Notes under the pieces: model-generated | The model's database searches: none | Told to the model about the DNA's origin: nothing | What the model saw: only the letters and a program-made list of their open reading frames with translations | DNA from: an uncultured Alphaproteobacteria bacterium | Lineage (GTDB): Bacteria; Pseudomonadota; Alphaproteobacteria; RF32; CAG-239 | NCBI GenBank assembly: GCA_910580155.1 | Contig: CAJTWX010000030.1 | Span: 1-17,562, forward strand | Length of the DNA stretch: 17,562 nucleotides | Direction of reading: 5' to 3' | Made by a program: the position numbers and the translations under genes | Part shown: piece after piece, positions 1-7,646 of the stretch | How the letters are laid out: the number at the start of each line of letters is the position of its first letter | Numbering within the stretch: the first letter of the stretch is position 1

Positions 1-156
1 ACCGTACTGTGAAAGGTTTGCACGCCCCGCGCCGTCTCCGGCGCTAAAACAACATTACATATAAAATGTTATGATGTTCTGGTTCTATTGATATATGGTT
101 TAAATAGAAATTTCAAGGATTTTTTTAGCTTATATTTATTTTGTGGACAAACACGG
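1..156. other. Left-edge AT-rich stretch without a recognisable gene
   Basis: I see no open frame with a plausible start and ribosome site here. Two small inverted repeats are visible: a GC-rich one near 29-45 (GCGCC/GGCGC) and an AT-rich one near 51-70 (AACATT/AATGTT). The window edge cuts whatever lies further left, so the GC-rich part may belong to a neighbouring gene or terminator. Confidence 0.4.
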
Positions 157-183
157 AAAAAGCCACTCAGGAGAAGTGGCTTA
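156..183 (-). terminator. Intrinsic terminator of the small membrane protein gene
   Basis: The stem AGCCACT (161-167) pairs perfectly with AGTGGCT (175-181) around a 7-base loop. Read on the minus strand it is followed by a short T run (complement of the A run at 157-160). It lies about 40 bases past the stop codon at 221 and fits as its terminator. Confidence 0.65.
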
Positions 184-220
184 AAAGTCGCAAACACGAA
201 GATTTGGTGTTACTTTTTTT

Positions 221-430
221 TTACAACGCAAGTAAAAATGCCCCGCCGAAAATAATCCATAAAATTACAAGCATTATGGCTGAATTGCTTTCCATTCTGT
301 TGCCATAATGGTCATACATTGGCGTACGCTTTTTATCCTGGTTGTGATCAAGGTATAACCCGATTGCACCGATAATAATAATTCCTGCGACATAAATAAT
401 CGCTTTTGTTGTTACTGATACTAGTTCCAT
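221..430 (-). CDS. Small two-helix membrane protein, unknown function
   Basis: This is a 69-residue protein beginning MELVSVTTKAII. It has a hydrophobic segment at about residues 8-26, a charged loop of about 20 residues (LDHNQDKKRTPMYDHYGNRM), and a second hydrophobic segment at the C-terminus (IMLVILWIIFGGAFLLAL). The frame stays open upstream to 643, but the extra 71 residues come from the repeat shared with 762-847 and read like translated repeat, so I place the start at the ATG at 430. No clear Shine-Dalgarno sequence precedes it. An intrinsic terminator follows the stop. I recognise no family. The layout (two helices, polar turn) is common among small inner-membrane proteins. Whether it is expressed is uncertain. 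Confidence 0.45.
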   Translation of the reverse strand: MELVSVTTKAIIYVAGIIIIGAIGLYLDHNQDKKRTPMYDHYGNRMESNSAIMLVILWIIFGGAFLLAL

Positions 431-540
431 ATATATTAATAATAAAGGTTTGTTGTGGTTTATATTTATTTTTGACAATTTGTCAACACTATTTAACAAT
501 GATATTCCGTAAGTAGAACAAGTCTGCGGATAATCAACGT

Positions 541-652
541 TTTTTCTCGTGGTTCGTATCAAAGCCAATACTAAAAAAACCACCGCAAGGGTGGCTATGA
601 AATTTGCGAACGGGTAGATAGCCTCCGCGTTGCTCCGGCGCACTGGTGCTCA
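541..652. repeat. tRNA-linked direct repeat, copy A
   Basis: Positions 561-646 are identical over 86 bases to 762-847. The copy starts with a shortened tRNA-like 3' end (GTGGTTCG...), lacking the CTCTCCGTTCC part that copies B and C keep. It continues with the AATACTAAAAAA/CCACC half-terminator and a GC-rich tail (GCGTTGCTCCGGCG). Its minus strand encodes an open frame fused by chance to the small membrane gene. Confidence 0.85.
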
Positions 653-716
653 GTGGCAGCGCCACCTGCAACGATTTGGCTGCGGCGGTGATTGATTGAG
701 TGAGTTTTTCGTTTTA

Positions 717-853
717 CTTGTAGTCGAACCACTTTTTCGTGGTTCGACTCCTCTCCGTTCCAAAGCCAATACTAAAAAAACCACCGCAAGGGTGGCTATG
801 AAATTTGCGAACGGGTAGATAGCCTCCGCGTTGCTCCGGCGCACTGGCGCTCA
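717..853. repeat. tRNA-linked direct repeat, copy B
   Basis: This is the fullest of the three copies. Positions 717-797 match 893-973 with one difference (C at 748, A at 924), and 762-847 match copy A exactly. It contains the hairpin TCGAACCAC/GTGGTTCGA and a degenerate tRNA-Pro 3' end in plus orientation, opposite to the real tRNA gene. The rest of 653-716 is unique GC-mixed sequence in which I see nothing else. Confidence 0.85.
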
Positions 854-892
854 TCGGCTAAAGCCGACCGCGATACTCCCGTCTCGCTTTCG

Positions 893-973
893 CTTGTAGT
901 CGAACCACTTTTTCGTGGTTCGAATCCTCTCCGTTCCAAAGCCAATACTAAAAAAACCACCGCAAGGGTGGCT
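893..973. repeat. tRNA-linked direct repeat, copy C, abutting tRNA-Pro
   Basis: This copy matches copy B over 81 bases with one mismatch and then runs directly into the tRNA-Pro terminator. Read on the plus strand, GTGGTTCGAATCC, CCGTTCC and CCAATACTAAAAAA mirror the tRNA-Pro 3' end and trailer on the minus strand. As a result 915-1010 forms an imperfect inverted repeat centred near 963. Confidence 0.85.
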
Positions 974-986
974 TTTTTAGTATTGG
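942..986 (-). terminator. Terminator of tRNA-Pro, within a large palindrome
   Basis: On the minus strand, just past the CCA end, a stem CCACC/GGTGG with a 5-base loop (957-971) is followed by a T run. The stem is extended by complementary A/T runs and by CCAATACT/AGTATTGG, so the whole 45-base segment is close to a perfect inverted repeat. By symmetry it could stop transcription from both sides. Confidence 0.7.
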
Positions 987-1060
987 TCGGAACGGGTGGA
1001 TTCGAACCACTGACCTCTGCGACCCGAACGCAGCGTTCTACCAGGCTGAACTACGTTCCG
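984..1060 (-). tRNA. trnP: tRNA-Pro (anticodon CGG)
   Basis: On the minus strand all arms fold. The acceptor is CGGAACG/CGTTCCG, the anticodon arm is CTGCG-TTCGGGT-CGCAG giving anticodon CGG (reads CCG), and the T arm carries the TTCGAAT loop. The discriminator is A, and CCA is encoded at 986-984. The length is 77 with CCA. The gene has its own upstream promoter and a downstream hairpin terminator. Its 3' end is the source of the degenerate copies at 541-973. Confidence 0.95.
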
Positions 1061-1076
1061 ATGTTCAACAAAAATA

Positions 1077-1105
1077 GTTCTACACAAAAAAAAATTAGAT
1101 TACAA
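1077..1105 (-). promoter_or_regulatory. Promoter of tRNA-Pro
   Basis: On the minus strand there is a -35 TTGTAA (1105-1100), a 17-base spacer and a -10 TAGAAC (1082-1077). This puts the start about 10 bases before the tRNA 5' end. Both boxes match the sigma-70 consensus at four of six positions. Confidence 0.5.
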
Positions 1106-1134
1106 GCTTTTTTTTCATATTTTTGCAAAAAAAA

Positions 1135-1163
1135 TTGACGCTACGTTTTTACAATGTTACAAT
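1135..1163 (+). promoter_or_regulatory. Promoter of nfo
   Basis: The -35 TTGACG (1135-1140), 17-base spacer and -10 TACAAT (1158-1163) are each five of six to consensus. Transcription should start near 1170. That excludes the ATG at 1154 as the translation start and supports the one at 1196. Confidence 0.75.
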
Positions 1164-1195
1164 CAGCAGCAATTAACCGTTTAAAGGAGGGCTAT

Positions 1196-2038
1196 ATGCT
1201 ATATTTGGGGTGTCATCTTTCAAGCTCTGCCGGATTTGAGGCAATGGGAAAAACCGCATTAAAAATCGGAGCTAATACATTCCAATTCTTTTTGCGCAAC
1301 CCTCGCGGCGGAGCAGCCAAAGATATTAACCCGAAGGATGTCGCTGCCTTTCTTATGCTCGCTAAAGAACATAACTTCGGCAAAGTTTTGGCGCACGCCC
1401 CTTACACTCTGAACCCCTGCTCCAAAGATTCAAACACGCGCGATTTTGCCCGTCAGGTGTTTGCTGATGACCTTAAACGGATGGAATATATCCCGCATAA
1501 TTTATATAATTTTCACCCCGGTTCACACGTTGGGCAAGGCGTTAGCACGGCTATTCCCCAGATTGTCGAAGTCTTGGACGAAGTTATGCCAGAAGCCAAG
1601 AACACAACCGTTTTATTGGAAACAATGTCCGGCAAAGGCAGCGAGGTTGGTTCGACTTTTGAAGAACTTGCCGAGATTATTTCACGCACCAAAAATAATG
1701 CCTCGAATCAGCTGGGCGTTTGTCTGGACACTTGTCACGTTTTTTCTGCCGGATATGACATTATCAACCGGTTGGATGACGTTTTAGAGCATTTCGACCG
1801 TATTATCGGGCTTGACCGACTGCACGCCATTCACCTCAATGACAGTATGACCGAATTCAACTCACATAAAGACAGACACGAAAAAATAGGTCTGGGCAGT
1901 TTGGGCAAAGAAGGGCTTATCCGCTTTATCAACCACCCGCTGCTTAAAAATATTCCGATAAATCTGGAAACCCCGAACGAACTTGACGGATATGCGGCAG
2001 AGATTGCTCTATTAAAGGAAAATTATCGTGAAAATTAA
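1196..2038 (+). CDS. nfo: Endonuclease IV (Nfo), AP endonuclease
   Basis: This 280-residue protein cleaves DNA 5' to abasic sites in base excision repair and acts in the cytoplasm. It is an AP endonuclease family 2 TIM barrel of normal length. All nine expected metal ligands are present: H68, H107 (NFHPGSH), E142 (LLETMSG), D178 and H181 (CLDTCH), H213 (AIHLND), D226 and H228 (HKDRH) and E258 (NLETPNE). I chose ATG 1196 because AAAGGAGGG sits 5 bases ahead of it, while the in-frame ATG at 1154 lies inside the promoter. The gene stands alone behind its own promoter. Its last 4 bases overlap the end of the convergent exporter gene. Confidence 0.96.
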   Translation: MLYLGCHLSSSAGFEAMGKTALKIGANTFQFFLRNPRGGAAKDINPKDVAAFLMLAKEHNFGKVLAHAPYTLNPCSKDSNTRDFARQVFADDLKRMEYIPHNLYNFHPGSHVGQGVSTAIPQIVEVLDEVMPEAKNTTVLLETMSGKGSEVGSTFEELAEIISRTKNNASNQLGVCLDTCHVFSAGYDIINRLDDVLEHFDRIIGLDRLHAIHLNDSMTEFNSHKDRHEKIGLGSLGKEGLIRFINHPLLKNIPINLETPNELDGYAAEIALLKENYREN

Positions 2039-2901
2039 AACAGGATGTCCGTGATTACCCCAAAAAAGACTCCTAATATAAACAGCAGCCCTAAAATCCG
2101 CAGGTTTTCTTTTTCGTTTGCATTCACGCGGTATAAAACCAAATAGCCCAAACCGGCATTAGCCAGCGTTCCTGCCATCATTGTCCCCATAGATATGGCA
2201 TTATCCAGATATAACTGGGTTAATAATACCGACGGATAACAGCTTGGTATCAATCCGACAGCCACGGCAATGACTTTGCTTAAAAATGGCATATCGGTCA
2301 ATGCTGCCTGAATGGTTTCGCGACCGCCAAAGACAAAAGCCGTATTGACCACCAGAGAGAAGAAAAAGATAAACAAACTGATTTTTTCAGTGTGTTTAAA
2401 AGCCGAGCGCCAGATATTTTCTTTATCATCGCATTTACATTTTTCGCGTTGGCAGAAAGTACTGATATCCGGTTCGTTTTTATGTTTGATAAACTTTTCG
2501 GGAAGAGCAGCATTTATCGCTACACCTGAAATAATGGCATAGATAACTTTTAATCCGAGAATCTGCACCAGCAGCCCTGCCCCGACACCGCCGGAAATTA
2601 AAATCGGCAACATTTCGTCTGATGTCGAGAGAAACACGGCCATTAGTGTTCCGAGGGTTATCAACCCTGTAGCATACAGGTTTGCTGCAGCCACCGAAAA
2701 GCCGCATTGCGGGATTATCCCTAACAGGCCACCGACAACAGCCCCGTATTGTCCGGCTTTGCGGATATAAATCGCACTGCGGCGGGACATTTTATGCTCC
2801 AGATATTCCATCAGCAAATAGGTCAAATACAGATACGGAAACAATGAGAGCGTTTCATACAGCGAATCGACCAATATATCCATTCCGATTTTTATATACA
2901 T
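2035..2901 (-). CDS. Putative 10TM heavy-metal exporter (ArsP_2/DUF2899 type, often named putative manganese transporter)
   Basis: This is a 288-residue polytopic inner-membrane protein. It has two internally related halves, each with a Gly-Pro-Cys motif: GIIPQCGFSV (61-70) and GLIPSCYPSV (217-226). Other family-like stretches are FLSTSDEMLPIL (90-101) and MAGTLANAGLGYL. Between the halves, a cytoplasm-type loop at about 140-170 carries a cysteine cluster (C150, C155, C157) with acidic residues and His, a plausible metal-sensing site. Family assignment rests on these motifs; the substrate is not proven in the family. The start at 2901 has GAGGG 5 bases upstream, and the alternative Met7 has no such site. 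Its promoter contains a palindrome, so metal-dependent repression is plausible but inferred. Confidence 0.8.
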   Translation of the reverse strand: MYIKIGMDILVDSLYETLSLFPYLYLTYLLMEYLEHKMSRRSAIYIRKAGQYGAVVGGLLGIIPQCGFSVAAANLYATGLITLGTLMAVFLSTSDEMLPILISGGVGAGLLVQILGLKVIYAIISGVAINAALPEKFIKHKNEPDISTFCQREKCKCDDKENIWRSAFKHTEKISLFIFFFSLVVNTAFVFGGRETIQAALTDMPFLSKVIAVAVGLIPSCYPSVLLTQLYLDNAISMGTMMAGTLANAGLGYLVLYRVNANEKENLRILGLLFILGVFFGVITDILF

Positions 2902-2932
2902 CTGACCCTCGATTTTAATCTAAACTGCCGTA

Positions 2933-2961
2933 TATGTAGCAAATATTGTTCACATTTGCAA
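2933..2961 (-). promoter_or_regulatory. Promoter with candidate operator of the metal exporter gene
   Basis: On the minus strand there is a -35 TTGCAA (2961-2956), a 17-base spacer and a -10 TACATA (2938-2933), starting about 25 bases before the ATG. The palindrome GCAAAT-N9-ATTTGC (2939-2959) begins inside the -35 box and ends at the edge of the -10. This is the classic place for a repressor to block RNA polymerase. The regulator is unknown; a Fur-superfamily metal sensor is a guess. Confidence 0.5.
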
Positions 2962-2981
2962 CATAAAAATCCGTATGCGCC

Positions 2982-4970
2982 TTAAATATCCAGATCTTCG
3001 GCAAATTTAGCACGTTCAATAATGAACTTAAAGCGCTGCTCGGGGTCTTTACCCATCAGGCGCTCTACCTGTCGGCGAGTTTCAAACGCCTCATCTCTGC
3101 TTTCTTCGGTGTTGGCGGTCGGAATAGTCACCCGCAAAAGAACACGGTTGGTTTTATCCATTGTCGTTTCTTTAAGCTGTAAGGCGCTCATCTCGCCCAG
3201 ACCTTTAAAGCGGCTGATATCCGGACGCTGATTTGACTTGGCTTTGGCCAAAATCTTATCTTTTTCTTCGTCATCCAGCGCATAGTAGTTTTTGCCACCG
3301 AAAACAATTTTATACAGCGGCGGCGTGGCGATATACAAATGCCCGTTTTCTATCAGTTTCGGCATATATTGGTAAAAGAATGTCATCAACAGCGAGGTAA
3401 TATGGGCGCCGTCGACATCCGCATCGGTCATTATAATGATTTTTTCATAGCGCAGGTTTTCTTCTTTATAATTATCTTTCGTGCCGCAGCCCAGAGCTTC
3501 AATCATATCCTTAATTTCTTGGTTTTGAGTAATTTTATCAAGGCTGGCGCTTGCGACGTTCAGGATTTTGCCGCGTAATGGCAGGATGGCTTGTGTCATA
3601 CGGTCACGCCCCTGTTTGGCCGAACCGCCCGCGGAATCACCCTCGACGATAAAGATTTCCGTATCTTCGGCAGCGGCTTTCGAGCAATCTGCCAGTTTGC
3701 CAGGGAGGCGGAGCTTTTTAGTCGGGGATTTGCGGTTTTGGACTTTTTCTTCTTTGCGTTTTTTGCGGAGTTCGGCTCTGGATACAACATAGTCTATCAG
3801 CGCTGCTGCGTTTTCCTTATCTGTTGAAAGCCAGTGGTCAAAACTGTCTTTAACGGCTTTTTCCACCAGATTAACGGCTTTGACTGAGGTCAGCTTATCT
3901 TTGGTCTGCCCCTGAAACTGCGGGTCGCGGATAAATACCGAAAGCATTATGGAGGCATCGCTTAAAAAGTCTTCCGCCGTTACCGTGGCGGCCTTTTTAA
4001 TGTTTGCCATATCGGCATATTCTTTTAAGCCTTTCAAAAGCGCGGTACGGAAGCCCTGCTCGTGTGTGCCGCCCTGCGGGGTAATAACCGTGTTACAATA
4101 TGAATTGCAAAAGCCTTTTTCATCATCCGGCCAAGTGATTGCCCACTCGACTTTGCCTTCATCGCCGGCTAATTCCGCCTCGCCCGAAAACGGCGTACGG
4201 TTTACCGTCAGCCTTGTGCCAATTTGATAGTTCAGAAAATCCAGCAAGCCGTTCGGGAAGTTAAACTCGGTTTCTTCGGGGATGTTATCTCCCTCTTTAA
4301 TCAGCTCCGGCGCACATTTCCAGAAAATCTTTATGCCTTTAAACAAAAAGGCTTTAGATCGTGCCATACGATAAATTTTTGCCGGTACAAACTTATTATC
4401 CGAACCAAAAATTTCTTCATCTGGCAAAAAGGTGATGCTGGTACCGCGGCGGTTCGGCGCATTGCCAATCAGCTCCAGCGGTGTGAGCGGTTTGCCGCAG
4501 GAATATTCCTGCCGGTATAATTTTTTATCCCGCGCGACTTCAACAACGAGCTTTTTTGACAGAGCGTTCACGACAGAAGAACCAACACCGTGCAACCCAC
4601 CGGAAACCTTATAAGCACTGCCGCCAAACTTGCCGCCAGAGTGTAACGTGGTTAAAATAACTTCAAGCGCGGATTTGCCGGGGTATTTGGGGTGATTGTC
4701 TACCGGTATACCGCGGCCGTTATCGGTGATGGTTACCGAGAGGTCGGCATTAACGGCAATTTCTATCCGGCTGGCGTAGCCGGCAACAGCTTCGTCCATT
4801 GAGTTGTCTAAAATTTCTGCCACCAGATGGTGCAGCGCCTGCTCGTCCGTGCCGCCGATATACATTCCGGGGCGATGGCGCACAGGGTCTAACCCCTCCA
4901 AAACCTCAATATCGCGTGCGGAGTATTCTTCTTTGGCCGTGGTGGCGGAATTTTCAAACAAATCGCTCAT
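2982..4970 (-). CDS. parE: DNA topoisomerase IV subunit B (ParE)
   Basis: This is the 662-residue ATPase subunit of topoisomerase IV, which with ParC unlinks replicated chromosomes. The order is: GHKL ATPase domain with EILDN (52-56), DNGRGIP (83-89) and GGLHGVG (124-130); transducer domain; then TOPRIM with EGDSAGG (443-449) and DADVDGAH (516-523); then the RFKGLGEMS segment and a short tail ending AKFAEDLDI. The length near 660 and lack of the GyrB insert favour ParE over GyrB. ATG 4970 is preceded by GAGG 6 bases upstream. An in-frame ATG at 5033 lies in the -35 box of the promoter, so I rejected it. The gene appears to be transcribed alone. Confidence 0.93.
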   Translation of the reverse strand: MSDLFENSATTAKEEYSARDIEVLEGLDPVRHRPGMYIGGTDEQALHHLVAEILDNSMDEAVAGYASRIEIAVNADLSVTITDNGRGIPVDNHPKYPGKSALEVILTTLHSGGKFGGSAYKVSGGLHGVGSSVVNALSKKLVVEVARDKKLYRQEYSCGKPLTPLELIGNAPNRRGTSITFLPDEEIFGSDNKFVPAKIYRMARSKAFLFKGIKIFWKCAPELIKEGDNIPEETEFNFPNGLLDFLNYQIGTRLTVNRTPFSGEAELAGDEGKVEWAITWPDDEKGFCNSYCNTVITPQGGTHEQGFRTALLKGLKEYADMANIKKAATVTAEDFLSDASIMLSVFIRDPQFQGQTKDKLTSVKAVNLVEKAVKDSFDHWLSTDKENAAALIDYVVSRAELRKKRKEEKVQNRKSPTKKLRLPGKLADCSKAAAEDTEIFIVEGDSAGGSAKQGRDRMTQAILPLRGKILNVASASLDKITQNQEIKDMIEALGCGTKDNYKEENLRYEKIIIMTDADVDGAHITSLLMTFFYQYMPKLIENGHLYIATPPLYKIVFGGKNYYALDDEEKDKILAKAKSNQRPDISRFKGLGEMSALQLKETTMDKTNRVLLRVTIPTANTEESRDEAFETRRQVERLMGKDPEQRFKFIIERAKFAEDLDI

Positions 4971-5004
4971 TTTTTCCTCTGATTTTTTATCATTATCCTG
5001 AGAA

Positions 5005-5033
5005 AATATAGAAAAATAAAACATTTTACACAA
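5005..5033 (-). promoter_or_regulatory. Promoter of parE
   Basis: On the minus strand there is a -35 TTGTGT (5033-5028), a 17-base spacer and a -10 TATATT (5010-5005). This predicts a start near 4998 and a leader of about 28 bases before the parE ATG. Confidence 0.6.
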
Positions 5034-5075
5034 GTAAAATCTCAGGATTTTAACAGAAAAAATATGCTTTACCGC

Positions 5076-6578
5076 TTAATCATACGCGTGGTAATAACGT
5101 TTTTTGTGATCGTATTCGCATTTGGCGGGAGCGTATTCCGGCTTTAGGATATAAAGGCCGTTACCAAGCGGTTTGTAGTATTTATTAACCAAGTTCATAT
5201 CCGGACGGTGGACGACGATTTGATAGCCGCGTTCGCTGGCGTATTTGTCATAATACGGGGCAGCGCTGATGATTTTTGGCTTATATGTTTCAATCACCTG
5301 ATTGATGTCCATCAGCGGATGAATGCCGGTTTTGTCGCCAATAACATCGGTTTGCCCCAAAAGGTTCCAGTAATAATGCGGATCGCGATTATATAGATTA
5401 TAGATTGTGCCGTCGCCATTTAAAATGTAATCGCACGGAGTAGACAAGCGCACTATTTTTTTATTTAACGGTTCATAAAAGCGCCCTTTGGGACTGCCGA
5501 TGTTGCCATTATAAATCGCGGGGTCATACATACACCACCAGAGAGCGGCAGCCAAGACATATGACAAAGCATACCAGCGGTTGAAGACTTTTTCTGCAAG
5601 GAAAACCGCGGTTAATATTGAGGCGGTATAAACAAGAAGACAGAAATAATACGCAAACGCCGAAAAATAAAACAAACGCTGGCAGAGTTCTGACACAAAA
5701 ATCAGGGTTATGATTTTGAAATAGATATTGGCGTTTTTCAAGCAGAAGACTAAGGCACAGGCGCTGCCGACAAGCAACAGTTTCAGCTCCGGCCAGAAAT
5801 AACCGATACGTCGTTCGTCAAACAGCCGCGGGATATGCAAATTAAATGTAAAATTGGAATGATACCACACTGACAATATGTCATTTTGATACATATACGC
5901 TGCGAACACCAGACTCAGCAATAGCGGAAGCAAGGCCGCATATAACACATTTTCCCACCGGAGTTGTCGCGTACAGAGAAGATATAGCGTAACAGTTGCG
6001 ATAACGAGCAGCGTAAAAACAATCTTTTGCAAAAACATAAACGAACACCAGAAGAGTACAAATGCCAACACCAGCTGCCAGAGTTTTTGCTCCTTTATAT
6101 GACAAAAATAATAATATAAACCAGCAAAAAAGGCTGCCAGCATAAAATTATCAGGACGAAAATGAATAACCGACAGGACGACATAAGGCGTAAAGGCCAC
6201 GGCTGCAGCTATAATACCGGCAAATCCGGTACTTAAAAAACGTGAAGTTATCAGATACAGATAGAGATAATTGACAAACGAAACAACAACGGCTGACGAG
6301 ATGACCACTGCGGTAATGATGTTATCATTCAAACCTGTGGCGTGTAATCCGACAAACGGCGCAAAGAGATACCACAACAGCGGATTATGGTGTTGGAAAA
6401 AATCTTTATACGGTACAAAACCGGCATAAACGAGCCACGAAGAATGAATGTGCTCTAACGTATCACCGCCCAAAGTAGTTGTCAAACACGCCACATAAAG
6501 GCAGTATCCCAGCCCTGCGAGCAGGTGCACTGCCAGAAGAAACGGCGGCACTTTGCGATATAACGCTTGCAGGGGCAT
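5076..6578 (-). CDS. GT-C type membrane glycosyltransferase (PMT/ArnT-like)
   Basis: This 500-residue inner-membrane protein probably transfers a sugar from a polyprenyl-phosphate donor in the periplasm. The first periplasmic loop has the GT-C hallmark: acidic D39 and E42 (GGDTLEHIH), then G-x-x-PYKDFFQHHNP (53-66), the pattern seen in GT39/PMT-like proteins. About ten hydrophobic segments follow to about residue 365, then a soluble C-terminal domain of roughly 135 residues. The exact sugar and acceptor are unknown. The start has AAGGAG 7 bases upstream, and that site overlaps the stop codon of the PiT gene 12 bases away. The gene is therefore likely cotranscribed and coupled with the phosphate genes, an odd partnership with no obvious functional link. 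Confidence 0.78.
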   Translation of the reverse strand: MPLQALYRKVPPFLLAVHLLAGLGYCLYVACLTTTLGGDTLEHIHSSWLVYAGFVPYKDFFQHHNPLLWYLFAPFVGLHATGLNDNIITAVVISSAVVVSFVNYLYLYLITSRFLSTGFAGIIAAAVAFTPYVVLSVIHFRPDNFMLAAFFAGLYYYFCHIKEQKLWQLVLAFVLFWCSFMFLQKIVFTLLVIATVTLYLLCTRQLRWENVLYAALLPLLLSLVFAAYMYQNDILSVWYHSNFTFNLHIPRLFDERRIGYFWPELKLLLVGSACALVFCLKNANIYFKIITLIFVSELCQRLFYFSAFAYYFCLLVYTASILTAVFLAEKVFNRWYALSYVLAAALWWCMYDPAIYNGNIGSPKGRFYEPLNKKIVRLSTPCDYILNGDGTIYNLYNRDPHYYWNLLGQTDVIGDKTGIHPLMDINQVIETYKPKIISAAPYYDKYASERGYQIVVHRPDMNLVNKYYKPLGNGLYILKPEYAPAKCEYDHKKRYYHAYD

Positions 6579-6590
6579 AAAAATTCTCCT

Positions 6591-7643
6591 TTACTGCAAA
6601 ACCACGGCTTGGCGGAACACATTTTCCATAAATGACAATGTGATATAACTTAAAACAAAAGCTATCAGCGGTGAGGCTACCCAGCCCGACATCAGCCTTA
6701 ACACCAGACTCCATTTTATGCCTTTGCCGCCTTTGGCAAGTCCGATACCGACGATAGCACCGATAACCGCCTGTGTGCTGGAAACCGGAACAGCCGGAAG
6801 CGGGGGTAACCCGATGGAAATCAAGAAATCTTCAAGCCCCTGTGATGAAAACAATATCAACACCAGCGACTGCGACAAAATGACAATCCACGCCACCACG
6901 GGGGAAAATGACAATACATTTTTGCCGACCGTCTTAATTGCTTTTTGCGAATATGTAAACACCCCGACACACGCGGCAAGCGCACCGAGCAAAAACAGAA
7001 CCTGCACGCCGCTTAAGGTATAAAAACTACCGAGTTTTAACGGCGTGAAGATACACGAATCGACAAAGACGCCGACAACATTTGCCATATTGTTTGCCCC
7101 GAGCGCAAAACCGCCCAATGCCGTTGTTAAAACCATTCCCAGACGGACGGCCAAATCCTGCCTTAAAATATGCACTTTGCTGTGGTGCAAGATTTTTTTG
7201 ATAAGCAAATAAAGCGTTACGGCTATCAGGCCGGAGATAATCGGGCAGAAAATCCACGACCCGCAGATGTTGGCAAGCGTGTCCATATCTGTCGGGTTAT
7301 TCGTATACACATTCCAGCCGACAATGCCACCGACAATTGCCTGCGAGATAGATACGCTTATCCCCACCCTAAGCATAAGCACTACTGCAAGCGCTGAAGA
7401 AAGCGACACAGAGAAGGCTGCAGGCAGAGTGTCTATGCTGCCAAGCGCATTGAGGGTATCTGCCGTGTTTTGTCCGCTTATGACCGAACCCGCCACAATA
7501 AAAATACAAGCAATCATAGCGGCAATCGTAAAACGGAGCATTTTTGTCCCTACGGCCGTTCCGAAGATGTTTGAGGCATCATTTGCCCCTAGCGACCACC
7601 CTAAAAACAAACCACTGGAGAGGAAAAACAAATAACTTAACAT
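6591..7643 (-). CDS. pit: PiT-family inorganic phosphate transporter
   Basis: This 350-residue inner-membrane protein is a low-affinity phosphate symporter of the PF01384 family. The duplicated signature is present: GANDASN (19-25) and GANNMAN (182-188), each followed by a related re-entrant motif, SISQAIVGG (98-106) and SSTQAVIGA (288-296). The length is on the short side for the family. It starts 3 bases after the stop of the DUF47 gene, the usual order for PhoU-like/PiT pairs. A purine-rich AAAGGGAAA upstream could serve as a rather distant ribosome site, and translational coupling is likely. Confidence 0.93.
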   Translation of the reverse strand: MLSYLFFLSSGLFLGWSLGANDASNIFGTAVGTKMLRFTIAAMIACIFIVAGSVISGQNTADTLNALGSIDTLPAAFSVSLSSALAVVLMLRVGISVSISQAIVGGIVGWNVYTNNPTDMDTLANICGSWIFCPIISGLIAVTLYLLIKKILHHSKVHILRQDLAVRLGMVLTTALGGFALGANNMANVVGVFVDSCIFTPLKLGSFYTLSGVQVLFLLGALAACVGVFTYSQKAIKTVGKNVLSFSPVVAWIVILSQSLVLILFSSQGLEDFLISIGLPPLPAVPVSSTQAVIGAIVGIGLAKGGKGIKWSLVLRLMSGWVASPLIAFVLSYITLSFMENVFRQAVVLQ

Positions 7644-7646
7644 CCG

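Noticed and set aside
650..844. 64-residue open frame on the minus strand beginning MRRSNAEAIYPF
   Set aside because: It lies wholly within the repeat, shares its first 28 residues with the frame at 643, ends in low-complexity Arg/Cys/Pro, and has no ribosome site. I treat it as translated repeat.
898..937. A second, plus-strand tRNA ending at about 937
   Set aside because: Only a T-loop and acceptor-like 3' strand are present. The T stem has mismatches, and no D or anticodon arm can be found upstream.
1154..1195. Longer nfo start at 1154
   Set aside because: That ATG lies between the -35 and -10 boxes of the nfo promoter and has no ribosome site. ATG 1196 has AAAGGAGGG at ideal spacing.
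3022..4614. Several plus-strand open frames of 69-98 codons opposite parE
   Set aside because: All are shadows of parE with no ribosome sites or recognisable protein features.
4971..5033. Longer ParE start at 5033
   Set aside because: The codon falls in the -35 box of the parE promoter, and the extra 21 residues do not look like ParE. ATG 4970 has a good ribosome site.
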